This document shows, one piece after another, positions 1 through 10,200 of a stretch of DNA of 64,000 nucleotides. The stretch is from Siphonodentalium dalli (lineage: Eukaryota; Mollusca; Scaphopoda; Gadilida; Siphonodentaliidae): positions 241,593,530 to 241,657,529 of the forward strand of contig CP136065.1 in the NCBI GenBank assembly GCA_032622095.1. Reading direction: 5' to 3'. The notes beneath the pieces were generated by a model. That model was not told the origin of the DNA, did not search any database, and saw nothing but the letters and a program-made list of their open reading frames with translations. Position 1 is the stretch's first letter, and each line of letters starts with the position of its first letter. A program made the position numbers and the translations under genes.

Positions 1-766
1 CCCGATCACAAACAAATAATTATTATAATAATATTAATATATATATAGCAGACGACTAATCTAAATTCCTGTTGGTTGGTGAGACTTTGAGATCCTGGGT
101 GTCTTTTTGCTCGAAACCATGCGACAATAATGACCAATTCAGCCCCAATAACCACCCAATTTGAAACCTCTGTTTATGTTATTTTATTGATCAACCTATC
201 ACCAATCACTACTTCCAAATTACATTTACATAATTTGAAGGTCCTTATGAACCGTGTCTGTTTAAAGGCCCACTTTATTTTCGAGTCACCGATTATTTTT
301 TTTATAGTGACTTGATATACGGTTTTAATAACAATCTATGCCATAAAATATGATTAAAATACTATAATTCATCACTATTTTAAACATTTGTGTCTCAGAA
401 GATGCCCACAGAGAAATAGAAAACTGATGAAGACCCCCCCCCCCCCCCCTGGCACCCAGATTGCAACAGAATTGAAACTTGTTCAATATCTTTAATATAT
501 AGAATTATTTCCCCTGCATTGAAAACAATACTGATTTTTACTTCAATCTTGATGAAAAAACGCGTTGGCAACTCATCAAAAACAACATGTCCAAAGTTTA
601 TTACACCGGATAAGTTGATAATACAATGTTTTGGAGCTTCCTCTTTCAAATGGTATAAAATATGACATATATTATAAATTATGACATAAAATATATATTT
701 TATATAATGTAATCTGGGGGTTTGAAAATTAAGTGGACCTTTAATGTTGTAAACTCCTGATTTCAG
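1..766. other. Region upstream of the PIGY exon, no exon identified
   Basis: Non-coding AT-rich sequence. Positions 88-140 resemble one unit of the large 29-bp minisatellite plus its right flank (GAGATCCTGGGTGTC, then a CCATGCGACAA segment), the same junction seen near 22,440-22,500. A poly-C tract sits near 431-449. The missing 5' exon or exons of the PIGY-like gene were looked for here and not recognised, so they may lie outside the window. The sequence just before 767 is a good splice acceptor (CTGATTTCAG). Confidence 0.5.
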
Positions 767-910
767 ATGGAAGACGATCTTGGATATGATGAGTCGAGCT
801 CTGCCGTTTCACTTGGATATTATCTTCTTCTTATTCCGAGTTCCTTTGTTCTGTTGGTGCTCAGCTTGTTTCTAAACTGGCTTGGTTTACAATTGTTCAG
901 ACATAACTGA
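767..910 (+). CDS. PIGY: PIGY-like GPI-GlcNAc transferase subunit, 3'-terminal exon (partial)
   Basis: This appears to be the last coding exon of phosphatidylinositol N-acetylglucosaminyltransferase subunit Y. That small ER membrane protein of the GPI-GlcNAc transferase complex acts in the first step of GPI-anchor synthesis. Visible: 47 codons ending at TGA 908-910, an acidic serine-rich start (EDDLGYDESSS), one hydrophobic helix (YYLLLIPSSFVLLVLSLF) and the C-terminus LGLQLFRHN. The known family ends in nearly the same residues, with the helix at the same spacing. Family members are about 70 residues with two helices, so the first helix must be encoded upstream. A TTTCAG acceptor abuts the ATG and an in-frame TGA lies at 758-760, so this is probably an internal junction rather than the true start. 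The assignment rests on remembered family similarity, not a search. Confidence 0.72.
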   Translation: MEDDLGYDESSSAVSLGYYLLLIPSSFVLLVLSLFLNWLGLQLFRHN

Positions 911-925
911 GCATTAATTCAGGAG

Positions 926-1222
926 CCCGCCCAGAGACTGGACTACCCAGCTAATACAGCTATCCCACCCAGAGACTGGACTACCCAGCTAATACAGCTA
1001 TCCCACCCAGAGACTGGACTACCCAGCTAATACAGCTATCCCACCCAGAGACTGGACTACCCAGACTACCCAGCTAATACAGCTATCCCACCCAGAGACT
1101 GGACTACCCGGCTAATACAGCCATCACACCCACCCAGAGACTGGACTACCCAGACTACCCAGACTACCCAGCTAATACAGCTATCACAGAGACTGGACTA
1201 CCCAGCTAATACAGCTATCACA
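926..1222 (+). repeat. 38-bp minisatellite in the probable PIGY 3' UTR
   Basis: About eight imperfect units with a 38-bp period. The core is CAGAGACTGGACTACCCAG followed by CTAATACAGCTAT. Some units are lengthened by repeated ACTACCCAG blocks and the last is shortened. The array starts about 15 bp after the stop codon and ends before the AATAAA at 1318, so it would be transcribed in the 3' UTR. Confidence 0.85.
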
Positions 1223-1317
1223 ATGGGAGTTTGTACTGACCAGAAAAGCATGGAGTTATTTCAGAAGACGATATAAGCAATGGACATACAAAAAAAAAAC
1301 AATAATGGCTTGTTTCC

Positions 1318-1323
1318 AATAAA
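1318..1323 (+). promoter_or_regulatory. Candidate polyadenylation signal AATAAA
   Basis: AATAAA about 410 bp after the PIGY-like stop codon and the first canonical hexamer after the minisatellite. It is the likely 3' end of that transcript. AATAAA is common in AT-rich DNA, so this is only plausible. Confidence 0.4.
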
Positions 1324-1434
1324 TTCGTCTAATCTATGTTAAATTATTTTACTGGTACTTGACACACTTATAACACATACATTGAGTGGTACACTGAACC
1401 TGTTTGCTGTACGTGTATATATATATTTGTCGCT

Positions 1435-1899
1435 GTGCGTCAATATGATGTTCATGACAGGTTACCTATTTCTACACTAGTGGACATATTTTTTATACAG
1501 AATAAAAGTATTTTAAGCATGATTGTCTGCTTGAGTGAACATTTATATTATGAATTACCGTACTGCATGGTATATCACATGGCAGCAAGATGTCATTCAA
1601 CTGTAGCAGAAGTACTGAAGAGCAACGGGGCACAACCCTGCAGAAGGACTGCCCACCCCATATCAATTATACATTTGTACACGCTTCAGTTGGGGGCAAC
1701 ATGCAGGGACGTGGATAGAGAGGCCCCATTTGGGCTGTACACCTTAACATTTCCAACTGCACCCCCCGCTGAACCAGACCAAACTCCCATGTTTGCAGAA
1801 TTATTGGCACATTTCCAACTGATGTATGTCATTTCAGACCAAATATTTGACCAATATATAGCTGCCAACAGTAGAAAAAACATGCAACCATTGGTCTGA
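1435..1899 (+). CDS. Unrecognised open reading frame, 154 codons
   Basis: After the kinase frame and the integrase remnant this is one of the longer open frames in the window, and it does not come from a visible repeat. It has no motif, signal peptide or domain that I recognise. It contains a proline/alanine-rich stretch (FPTAPPAEPDQTP) in the last third. It has no obvious promoter or splice sites. It ends just before a dispersed repeat that begins near 1,924. It may be a chance frame, and no function is proposed. Confidence 0.15.
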   Translation: MRQYDVHDRLPISTLVDIFFIQNKSILSMIVCLSEHLYYELPYCMVYHMAARCHSTVAEVLKSNGAQPCRRTAHPISIIHLYTLQLGATCRDVDREAPFGLYTLTFPTAPPAEPDQTPMFAELLAHFQLMYVISDQIFDQYIAANSRKNMQPLV

Positions 1900-1923
1900 A
1901 TCATGCCACGAATCTCTACTCTA

Positions 1924-2340
1924 ACTACTCCCGTACAGATCATATTCCACCAACACAAAACCTGGAAACGTTTGGTGTTCTGACAGAAAACTTTATAAAT
2001 TATAACATTGAACACACAGGACAGGGAATATATTTCTTTGGGTATGATGCCCGGCCAATGGCGTATTAGTTCAAATTAAACACTTGTTCCTCAATAATCT
2101 ACTCCACAGTAGGTAGTGGTCTGATATCGAAATTTCATACTTTTTGTGACTTTTGTGAGCTGACTTCGCAATAAATATTGAAATAATTACCCGGGATAAA
2201 ATTCCATGATTGCAACCGTCGCAAAGCAAATTCATACACAAACTCACAAAGTAACAGTGCAATTTCGAGTTGAACCTTCAACTACTGTGTAATGTATTAT
2301 CAAGGAACAGAAATAAACTATTACAGTAATACTGCAATGT
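1924..2340. mobile_element. Decayed copy of the CTAACGCCCG-terminus MITE
   Basis: Shares GATCATATTCCACC, ACAAAACCTGG, CTTTATAA, GTGTTCCTCAATAATCTAC and GTGCAATTTCGAGTTG, in the same order, with the better-preserved copy at 60223-60596. Its terminal repeats are eroded. A third partial copy lies at 22,507-22,620, next to the large minisatellite. Confidence 0.6.
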
Positions 2341-2537
2341 GTTTTCGATGACATAATCTTCCCTGTCACAACATCAAAAAGTTCCCAGGTTTTAAACTGG
2401 TGGAGTGTGATATATATATACGGGTGAAGCTATAGAGTAGATATTCATCTACTTTTGGCATAAAACAACAAATTCGCCACTAATTACTAGTGGGAACAAT
2501 CAGAACAATTTCAACCTAGCTATATGTGGTGTAAAAT

Positions 2538-2860
2538 TTACAAATGCATTATCCGAATTAATGCTCCTAAATTACTATTTCTTTGGCATCGGGGGTAAAA
2601 ACTATTTGATTCGAGTCGAGGAACTCTAAAAACAAGTGGTTATACGGCCAAATTTCGTGAATACTCAAGTGATAATACGGTCATATTTCGTTGAACAAAA
2701 TGTTGATAAATAACAGGTTTTGGAAAATTTGATACCATAGTTGACAAAATAGTAGCATTATTTTGTTGCAATTAATCGATTCTGATAACTAAAGCGTATT
2801 TTGAAGAAATGTTGTATCTTGATGATATGGGGACCCTCTGATCGGATTGAGTACCTTTAA
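2538..2860 (-). mobile_element. TTAA-bounded MITE, GTACTCAAT terminus family, decayed
   Basis: The right end reads GATTGAGTACCTTTAA (TTAA 2857-2860). The interior shares TTACTATTTCTTTGG and GATTCGAGTCGAGGAA with copies at 39198-39686, 40972-41409 and 57695-58477. The left terminus is degraded. Confidence 0.6.
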
Positions 2861-3334
2861 AAGAAATTTCCAACAGTTCAACATTTTGACCACGTCCCTG
2901 GGGCAAGGTAGGACTGCAGCCGATGCATGCCCACCAGCCCCCACCGGTCTTCCACTCCTGATATCATTTATGATGTACGTGATAATGATTTAAATTGAAT
3001 AAAATGATTTAAATTGAATAAAAAGTAATTTCTTAGTAAGCGCTACCATAGACTAAAAATCTATGGCGCTACTCCAATATGACCAACGAGGAATAACTCT
3101 ACATTGTCATGCCAAGCTGGGTTGTTTTTCGATCCAAGGGTTGTAACACTATTATGATTTATTTCGTGATTTGTAGTTTCTGAAATAATATCGCACTTTT
3201 CCAATTTTCTTTCATGGGATTGACAGCAACAATAGGGGATCACTGACTTATGAGACACCACACACTTCAGTACTCTCTGGATACATTTATATCGCCTACA
3301 AAATTGCAACGATCAGGCTGTTATGTGCTACACA

Positions 3335-3530
3335 CTTATGCTGTCCAAAGGGGTCACTCTCACCAAAACAGTTCTGAAGGGTACACATGTTTTCAGATTA
3401 CACACGTTTTAAAAATCTGCTGAATGGTATACACAGGTTTTGAAATCTCGTTCGTGTTTTCGCGCCTGCCACGGTTTCTGTTAGAGATTAATTGTTTAGG
3501 TTCCAATTGTTTCGTATATTTCCCACAAGT
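3335..3530 (+). mobile_element. Diverged relic of the GAAGGGGTCACTCTCACC MITE
   Basis: Contains GGGGTCACTCTCACC, CTGAAGGGTACACA and then TTTCTGTTAGAGATTAATTG, in the same order as the intact copy at 43434-43707. The right half is not recognisable. Confidence 0.55.
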
Positions 3531-3639
3531 CCTGCTGGAAAGTCGTCGATTTCTGGGTACTCGCGAAAGTTACTGTTTCTTATTGCGTTCCCGTTTATTA
3601 CGCGCGCCGTGTGTTTACTGTCCTGGAGATTCTAGATAG

Positions 3640-4262
3640 CTATGGTTCGCTGGGCGTTTTATTTATAGATAATGGGGTTTTCCGGTTATCTTGGGACGCA
3701 TTAAAGGTTGTACTGCGACCCCGATCCGGTAAAAGGTGTAGTTGGAATTTCAATTTCGTTTATTGTCGTTGATTTAGGTTTGTGATAAGCTATGCCAATT
3801 ACAAATAGAAGAAATGAAAAATATAATTTGTAAAATGCGTATGTCAATTACGTGTTTTAAAGAGTGTAGTCTGAGACAGCCGAGTCAGCCACCGGTTCGT
3901 TAATTAGTTGCTGATCGGTGTGACAGTTTGCAGTAGGTCCCCTATTTGCGGAGGTAAATTTGCGAAAGTCCCCGAATTCGCGGAGGTCCCCTCAAATGGT
4001 CGAAATATGTTGATTTTAATGAGGGAATGGGCGCGTATATCTCAATTGATACGTATTTTAAAGAGGTTAGTCGGATATAGCCGAGTCAGCTACGGTTAGT
4101 TAATTGGTGCTGATCGGTGTGACAATTTGCAGTAGGTCCCGATATGCGGATGTCCCTGAATTCGCGGATGTCCCCGAATTCGCGGAGGTTCCATAAAATG
4201 GTCGAAATATGTTGATTTTAATGAGGTAACGGGTGCGTATATGTCAATTGATACGTATGTTA
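3640..4262 (+). repeat. CCGGTAAAAGGTGTAGTTGG dispersed repeat with a ~200-bp tandem duplication
   Basis: Positions 3646-3780 match segments near 6190-6310 (inverted) and 31943-32090, including CCGGTAAAAGGTGTAGTTGG and TTCGTTTATTGTCGTTGA. Downstream, a unit of about 200 bp occurs twice (about 3855-4055 and 4057-4262). It has the shared landmarks CTGATCGGTGTGACA, GCAGTAGGTCCC and GTCGAAATATGTTG; the spacing measured from two landmarks is 199-202 bp. Confidence 0.65.
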
Positions 4263-4393
4263 AGCAAATAATGACACGATCATCATAATAGTGCTTTGTT
4301 CTATCAATCATATCATCATCATTCGATGTTTACTTGTGAGTCACTTGAACATATTACTAACTAATTCTTGTCGTCGAACTCGTATTTTATATA

Positions 4394-4793
4394 CTAGAAG
4401 AATGAGTCCATGTATATTTTGAATTGATCGAGTGTTGGAGCCTCAACAGCGAAGTCTGGCAGAGAGTTCCAGCTATTTACCACCCTCTGCGTGAATAAAT
4501 ATTTCCTATGGCCTTGTTAAGAATGGGCATCTGTAGCTTTTTATTATGTCCTCGTGTTCTTCCTGATGAATGTCTTTCTAATAGGTCACAAGCATTGATA
4601 TTGTAATGACCATTCAACAGTTTATATACCTCGAATAGATCTCCTCCAAATCTTGGATATTTTAAAGACATCAGATTGAGTCTTATCATTCGGTCTCGGT
4701 AGCATAGAGTTTTGATTTGACGAACTAGTTTCGTTGCGTTTCTTTGTATTTCTCTGACACAATACTTTGATATTTGTGATTTGGGCTCCATGC
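4394..4793 (-). pseudogene. LINE (non-LTR retrotransposon) ORF2 C-terminal remnant
   Basis: This is the C-terminal tail of a non-LTR retrotransposon reverse transcriptase protein. Read on the minus strand it gives IQRNATKLV, RMIRLNLMSLKY, GGDLFEVYKLLNGHYN and RTRGHNKK. In another frame it continues with the hallmark end FTQRVVNSWNSLP, reaching a stop at 4394-4396. These are the classic blocks downstream of the RT domain in CR1/Jockey-type LINEs. One frameshift near 4500 separates them. The copy is 5'-truncated, as dead LINE insertions usually are. Confidence 0.75.
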
Positions 4794-4923
4794 AGAGTTA
4801 CATTATTCGATGATAGGTCCGACCATGCTTATGTAGAGCGATTAGAAAGTGTCGATGTCCAAGTTCGTGAAAGTTCTATTGACTATGCCGATGATTTGAG
4901 AAGCTTTATTGTTTTAGGATATT

Positions 4924-5258
4924 GTAGGAAGAATAATCTTGCTCAAAGTAGTAATTTTAACAAATAGTATATCCAAATGGACAACACACACCGTCATTCT
5001 TATATATTAATTAAATGCAGTGACTCTCGATGGCGAAATCGTTTTCGTTAGTTTATCGCCGATAGATGTGTCCCGAATCGAGTAGTAAATATTTCATTTG
5101 AGCGTAGTTCAGACGATGATTGCTATTGTGTGGTACGGTCGGTTTGCTTCAGATTTTTGGCGATATTAGTAGAATGGTACATTCCTCCAGTTGGCATAGC
5201 ACCTGGATACTAACTGATCAGTTTCACACACCCGAACAAGTACATAATATGTCTTTAA
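4924..5258 (-). mobile_element. TTAA-bounded MITE, AGACATATTATG family, truncated
   Basis: The right end is CATAATATGTCTTTAA (TTAA 5255-5258). The interior GAATAATCTTGCTCAAAGTA, ACCGTCATTCTTATATA and GAGCGTAGTTCAGACGATG is shared with 42607-43416, 47088-47455 and 47589-48369. The other terminus (AAAGTGATG side) is missing. Confidence 0.7.
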
Positions 5259-5269
5259 ATCGGAATCAC

Positions 5270-5735
5270 TTTGGGAGTATGATGGCCGAGTGGTTTGCAT
5301 GTTCGATTTGGTTTCGCTTGGACCCCGGATCGATTCACCTCGATCCTCGACAAAACAAAAGAACAAAAGTCTGGAGCTCCGAGAGTGCCTATATAAAGTA
5401 CCGTGTATGCCTCGCTGAGGTGTCACCCAGTCTGGCCTCAGCTGCTTCCTCAGTCGGCGACCGCACCACGCAACCAGGTCAACGGGCTCTGACATTCACA
5501 CAGGAGTGGAAGGCGGGCATTGAACAACCAAGAGTTGAGGATCCCCGACAGACCTTATAAAGTCAACCGGCTGGCATTGCACCCTCTTCATAGCGTTGAG
5601 CCCGTAGTACAAGCCCGGAATACAACAGACGAAGGCAACTGGAGTCCACGCAAGCACTACATAGGACAATAAATTACACGTTAAAGAACCCTGCTGTGGA
5701 AAAAGATCCACAGGTTAATGGCAAAATTCCTGTCT
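5270..5735 (+). mobile_element. Probable tRNA-derived SINE
   Basis: The head resembles a Leu/Ser-type tRNA promoter. An A-box-like TGGCCGAGTGG is at 5283-5293 and a B-box-like GGATCGATTCA at 5327-5337, 44 bp apart start to start, within the range for Pol III type 2 promoters. A GC-richer non-coding body follows (CACCCAGTCTGGCCTCAGC, TACAAGCCCGGAATACAAC) and ends near CCTGCTGTGGAAAAAGATCC. No second copy is in the window, so this is inferred from the promoter boxes alone. The mature tRNA fold is lost. Confidence 0.5.
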
Positions 5736-5929
5736 AAATTTCTCCCTTGGGGCGTAAGTTCTGGTACGTTGTAGATATGTATAGATAGAGTTACCTGCGT
5801 AACAGGTATATAGTATATATAGACATTAACAAAAACATTAGACCTGTCGAGTTGAGTCCCAGTATGGTTCTCAAGCGTGGTAAAATACTCCCCAGGGTAT
5901 GTATATATGTAAAAGTACAAATAAGTCCT

Positions 5930-6310
5930 ATACTAAAAAGCAGATATACCCCTCGCTAGAATAACAATACTATAACACGAAGTATATACAGCGCTGTGTG
6001 TGTGTATGCCATCGGCGGTTCTCCTGATATAGGAGGTATTTACAATATATGATAAGACAAGAAAACCAACGTCAGAAATGGTAACGCGCTCAAGATCATA
6101 TATTATATACCCATGATTGTAATTATAGAATATAAAATATATTGGTTTCACGAATGACCAACTCATAGAATTAATCGCCTTGCACTTCTTGGCATCCGAA
6201 TAACAATTGAAATTGAAATTCCCAACTACACCTTTTACCGGACTCGGCCTCCGGGTCACAGTTCGACTTTTAATCCGTCCAAAAATTCCCATTCTATAAA
6301 TAAAACGCCC
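5930..6310 (-). repeat. Dispersed repeat, inverted copy of the 31.94-32.30 kb family
   Basis: On the minus strand it shares GGACGGATTAAAAG-like, CCGGTAAAAGGTGTAGTTGG, ACCAATATATTTTATATTC and GATCTTGAGCGCGTTACC with the copy inserted in the LTR retrotransposon at 31943-32303. The shorter copy at 3646-3780 covers one end only. Confidence 0.65.
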
Positions 6311-6654
6311 ATGCGCCCACTGTAATTAAGAAACAGCGAAACATTATACACGCGGGCGCGGAATAAGACTCGACTGCGCGTACTCTGATACCGACCACCG
6401 ACCCCGGACAGATACTGACCCACTTTTCCCCATCATCGGGCAAAATTGGAATTATGGCCCTTTGTATTGGAATTTTCGTTTCTGTGTTATAACTTTAGTA
6501 AGTCGAACTGAATGAAATAAAATTTGGTATGCGAGTTTACTAAAATACAGGTCAAGTTCGATTTGGGTTTTGCCCGCCAGTTTTCACCATATAAAATGGC
6601 CTTTTTTATTTTAAATCGAATGTTTTGACAAGTAAAACTCAATTTTGGAGCCAT

Positions 6655-7135
6655 TTAAAGGTACGGGCGGTGTTCGTTGCAGAAAAATTCATATTTGTTC
6701 AAATCGCCATCAACAGAAGGAATATTAAAATATATGTAGTTTTGTTCATATGCCAAACATAATCAGCGCGTAAATAGTATATTGTCGTCAAGACGTACGA
6801 TGGTGTACGTAAACAAGAGCCTGCTATTGGTTAATCACACACAAATGATATAAACGCTCTTTATTATTTCCATATCAGGAAAACAGTAACAAATGACGCT
6901 CTTTATGTATACCATATCCGGATCTAAACAAAAGCCAGGTAACGTAACGTTTTTTTTGCATTTGTTTACATAACAAAGGACAAAAATTGACAATAACATA
7001 CTGTTTATGCCATATTTCTGATTGGTGTAAGAACAAGGTATGTCTATATTTTACTATTCTTTCTGTTTATGGCGGTTTTGACGGATGTGAATATTTAAAC
7101 AGCATACCCACCGCCAACGCCGCCCGTATCTTTAA
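6655..7135 (+). mobile_element. TTAA-bounded MITE, AGGTACGGGCGG family, copy 1
   Basis: TTAA at 6655-6658 and 7132-7135 flank inverted termini AGGTACGGGCGG and CCGCCCGTATCT. It is 481 bp with no coding capacity. Landmarks ATTCATATTTGTTCAAATCG, GTTCATATGCCAAACATAAT and AACGCTCTTTATTATTTCC recur in the copy at 38580-39097, and partly in 26945-27446 and 51628-52131. A transposase of the piggyBac type, which targets TTAA, is the likely mobiliser (inference). Confidence 0.75.
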
Positions 7136-8099
7136 GTGATAATTCGATTCATTTTCCAATTCCCCATCACAATCTGTGGTTCCAACAAACGTGATATTAA
7201 CAAAACTACCATTGTGCGAATCATAACAACGACTAAAACAGTGAATTTTGATGTTTATCTCTCGACCGAGTCGGTTCTAGCTCCAGCCATTTAATCTGTT
7301 CTATTCGGGAAAATAGTAACATAATCGTTCACTTTGTGATAAAAGCATGACATTGTGAAGGCTGAACACGCCGACAATAATCATAATGGTGGACAGATTC
7401 AAAATGGCCACAGCTGTCTTCAAAACGGCCGCCGTTTTCATCTAGTACTCAACATAATAAAAAATACGATATTTAAAACACATTTTGGTATGTCACATGA
7501 ATTCAGTAAATGACAACAATAAAGTAAAGTACTGACCAATGTTTCCTACCAACAGTCAGAATCATAGGCAGATTCAAGATGGCCGCCATTTTTCAGAATG
7601 ACCGCCATTTCGGATTGTATATACTTTTGTCTACGTAATTTGGAAGGATTTAACTTATATAAGATAGGTTGACAAATACACGAACTATTTATATATACAC
7701 GAACTATTGATATACCGGCTTCATATGCTCTGAAAAATACTTGCCATGCCACATCCATTTTCAATGTTGTTTTTAATGTTTCGCTCTCAAGTGAAACAAA
7801 CGCTCTTTATTTCGACCACATTATATCAGGCATAGACTATTAAGGAACGCTCTTTTTCTGTGTCACGCCATGCTCATATATGGATGTTGTTTGTTTGGGT
7901 CACAAATACCCTGCTCAACGTTGTATTTTTTCTGACTTCAGCAGGGGGGGGGGGGGGGGGGGGGTTCCGGTCACGTATGCCGGGGTGGGTGGGTGGATCG
8001 GTCGATGGGACCAACAAACAATTTTTTCCTTAACTCAATTTTTTTTTCCCTGCAAGTCTTTTTGACTGTTTTTGCAATGAGTTTGGCTTAAAACACATT
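7136..8099. other. No gene seen; scattered simple sequence
   Basis: AT-rich DNA with two fragments of the form AAGATGGCCGCCATTTT / AAAATGGCC (about 7398-7435 and 7570-7610) that resemble the motif repeated in the 11.5-12.4 kb element. A poly-G tract lies near 7944-7964. No exon or intact element was recognised. Confidence 0.4.
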
Positions 8100-8300
8100 A
8101 GAATGTCATTATTAACATAAATGAAAAATTTCATGATGATCAGACAAACAGTATAGCCTGTAGCCCATGCCAATGAATTGAATTTTGAAATCCAAGATGG
8201 CCGCTGGCAGCCATGTTTTTTTGGCCGAATGACCCCAAAATGACTCGTTTCTATTTACATGTCAATTTTAACATCCATGACAAATAGTATGCACAGATAT
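8100..8300 (-). repeat. Inverted fragment of the 11.5-12.4 kb element
   Basis: On the minus strand it carries ATGTCAATTTTAACATCC-type sequence, GACTCGTT, a GGCCGAATGACCCCAAAATG block and CAAGATGGCCGC. These are the building blocks of the repeated unit at 11,580-12,300. Confidence 0.6.
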
Positions 8301-8705
8301 TCATATACATCTGTTTACAGCGAATCCCCCCGCATATATCTGTTTTAGTGTTAAAAGGGGGGTGGGTGTCCAAAATGGTCGGGGAAAGAAACTGCCGAAA
8401 ACGGAAAAAAATCTGGACGCGGGGGTGGGTGGGCCACAACAAGGGTCGAAAGGAAAAAATCAGCATACGTGCCTGAATTTTTTTTCAGACCCCCCCCTGA
8501 CTTCAGTGCTTATTTCTGGGACATATAATGGCTGTAGAAATGTAGTTCAAGTATTTATCGACTTATTTCGATACCAGGGAAGATTCAAAAGCGAATATTA
8601 TTCGGTGTTTTTTGTAGCGCAATCTGTCATGTGGATTTAAGCAGTAATACGTATGCATTAAGACGAGTTTGTCCACCATATATCAACATTTTCTTATTTG
8701 TATAC

Positions 8706-9744
8706 TTAAAGGGGCACTTTACCCTAAATCCGGTAATTTATGGGACCATCTGAGAATGCATGCGACAAATGAATGAATTTGAGCTATGGATAAGTGCCAA
8801 ATACACTCATGTGCTCTATGAACGATACAAACAACGTGCTAATTATAATGAAAATGAATTTAAGACAGTCATAAATTCATTTTCATTATAATTTTACCAT
8901 GTTGTTTGCATCGTTCACAGAGCATAGGAGTGTATTTGGCACTTATCCATAGCTCAAATTCATTCATTTGTTGCATATAATCTGTTGAGTATAGAAGAAG
9001 ATTAGTTCGTTAGTTAAACATATTTTATTGCCAATATATACAAGAGTATATGGCAGACAGGGATTTGGGTACATGTGCTAACCACTTAGATATGCCCTGC
9101 GCCTCACAATTTGATAATAAGTAATGAAATGATGAGGCAATACAATAAAACATAGCTTCAATGCGAGTTACATATAGGATGAAACAAGGAGACTGAGAGC
9201 TGCATGGATGAGGAACTGATGAGGGGAAATGAAGGGAAAGCTGACTCCACGATAATATACCACACCTGCATGTGCTTGTTCAACTCTGTTTATGATGACT
9301 AAGTTTAAGTAAAGCGTTTTGATTTGGAGATGTATCTCTGGACGCCAATAACACTTTATTCGTTTGCTCAGCTTGGCGGGGAATTCCCATTACCAAATTT
9401 TCCAGCGTCGCAGGGCCGTACGGTGTCCGATGGGTGGACTAGAGGGGACATTCAAACAAATAATGGTTGGCATCTTCGATGGTATTTCCACATTCACAAT
9501 GGTAGTGCTCTGATATATGGTTACTGTGTTTATCACACAATAGGTTCCGCTTCCCAACTAGAAAGTAATTCGGGGGTTGATGGGGTTTACTAGATGTCTA
9601 TTTTTTTTATAAAGAGGTCAACAGATGGGGAAAAAGTCTTTTTGAAGGTTGGATTTACACTGAACGGTTCAAAAGTTGATACATATCATTATACACGGAG
9701 ATGGTTCTATAAATGACCGGATTCAGTGTACAGTACCCCTTTAA
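8706..9744 (+). mobile_element. TTAA-bounded palindromic MITE, AGGGGTACTGTACACT family, with LINE insert
   Basis: TTAA at 8706-8709 and 9741-9744 bound inverted termini AGGGGCACTTTACCCTAAAT and AGTGTACAGTACCCCT. Its left half contains a large interrupted palindrome (about 8767-8971). The arms run from AATGAATTTGAGCTATGG through ATTATAATGAAAATGAATTT and back. Copies or relatives: 41570-41924 and a relic at 61614-61890; 30758-31409 shares the termini but has a different interior. A LINE 3' fragment splits this copy. Confidence 0.75.
8996..9690 (-). pseudogene. LINE 3'-end fragment inserted in the MITE
   Basis: On the minus strand, about 9570-9439 encodes NYFLVGKRN followed by HYHCECGNTIEDANHYLFEC, then a stop. 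The CxCG...EDAxHYLFxCP pattern is the zinc-finger-like C-terminal block of RT proteins in several LINE groups. The rest toward 8996 would be its 3' UTR, ending in an AATAAAATA-containing tail (minus strand). No intact RT domain is present. The host MITE resumes at GGAGATGG near 9698. Confidence 0.6.
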
Positions 9745-9787
9745 TTGCTTCAGAAATGGTCAAAAGGACAAACATCTGTCACTTTTT

Positions 9788-10091
9788 ATGTTTACCCATA
9801 CCATAGTATGGTAAACATAGTGTCAACGTCCGGATTGACCACTCGTCGTTAGTCCGTCCGTCTGTCTGTCTGTAGACACTTTATGCATGGTGCGATAACT
9901 CGAACATTTTCTGTCTGATCGGAACCAAATTTTGTATATGAATTTCTCAGCACAAAAGACAGATCGAGTTCGAATATGGGTTTGATTTTTATTTTTTACT
10001 GAGTTATGGTCCTTTTTCGAAAAAATATTCACTCTTAAAAAAAAAAAAAAAAAAAAAATTATTTTAGATTTAATTCCTTGCTCAATTTAAC

Positions 10092-10122
<31 letters not shown>

Positions 10123-10200
10123 TTTTAAAATAATAATAAAAACAAAATGTAATTAACACAATTTGAAAAACTAACACCATTATATAACTCCGCCAAGGGT
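9788..10200 (-). repeat. Dispersed repeat with CCATAGTATGG terminus, copy 1
   Basis: Shares with 10891-11440 the blocks GTATGGTAAACATAGTGTC, GTCCGTCTGTCTGTC, GACACTTTA.GCATGGTGCG, GATCGGAACCAA and AGATCGAGTTCGAATATGG. It contains long poly-A runs (about 10,037-10,059 and 10,093-10,120). A weaker relative may lie at 46,150-46,330. Confidence 0.6.

Noticed and set aside
431-449. Poly-C and poly-G tracts as regulatory or telomeric features
   Set aside because: Isolated homopolymers (also near 7,944, 46,985 and 62,703), prone to sequencing length error, with no surrounding structure.
5283-5337. A functional tRNA gene
   Set aside because: Box A and B are present, but the acceptor and anticodon stems do not form. 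It is better explained as a SINE head.
5120-5560. A 146-codon open frame as a gene
   Set aside because: It runs across a TTAA MITE end into the SINE-like sequence. The first half is duplicated in other MITE copies on the opposite strand.
8706-9744. An autonomous transposon, given its 1-kb length
   Set aside because: The extra length relative to 41570-41924 is a LINE 3' fragment. No transposase is present.
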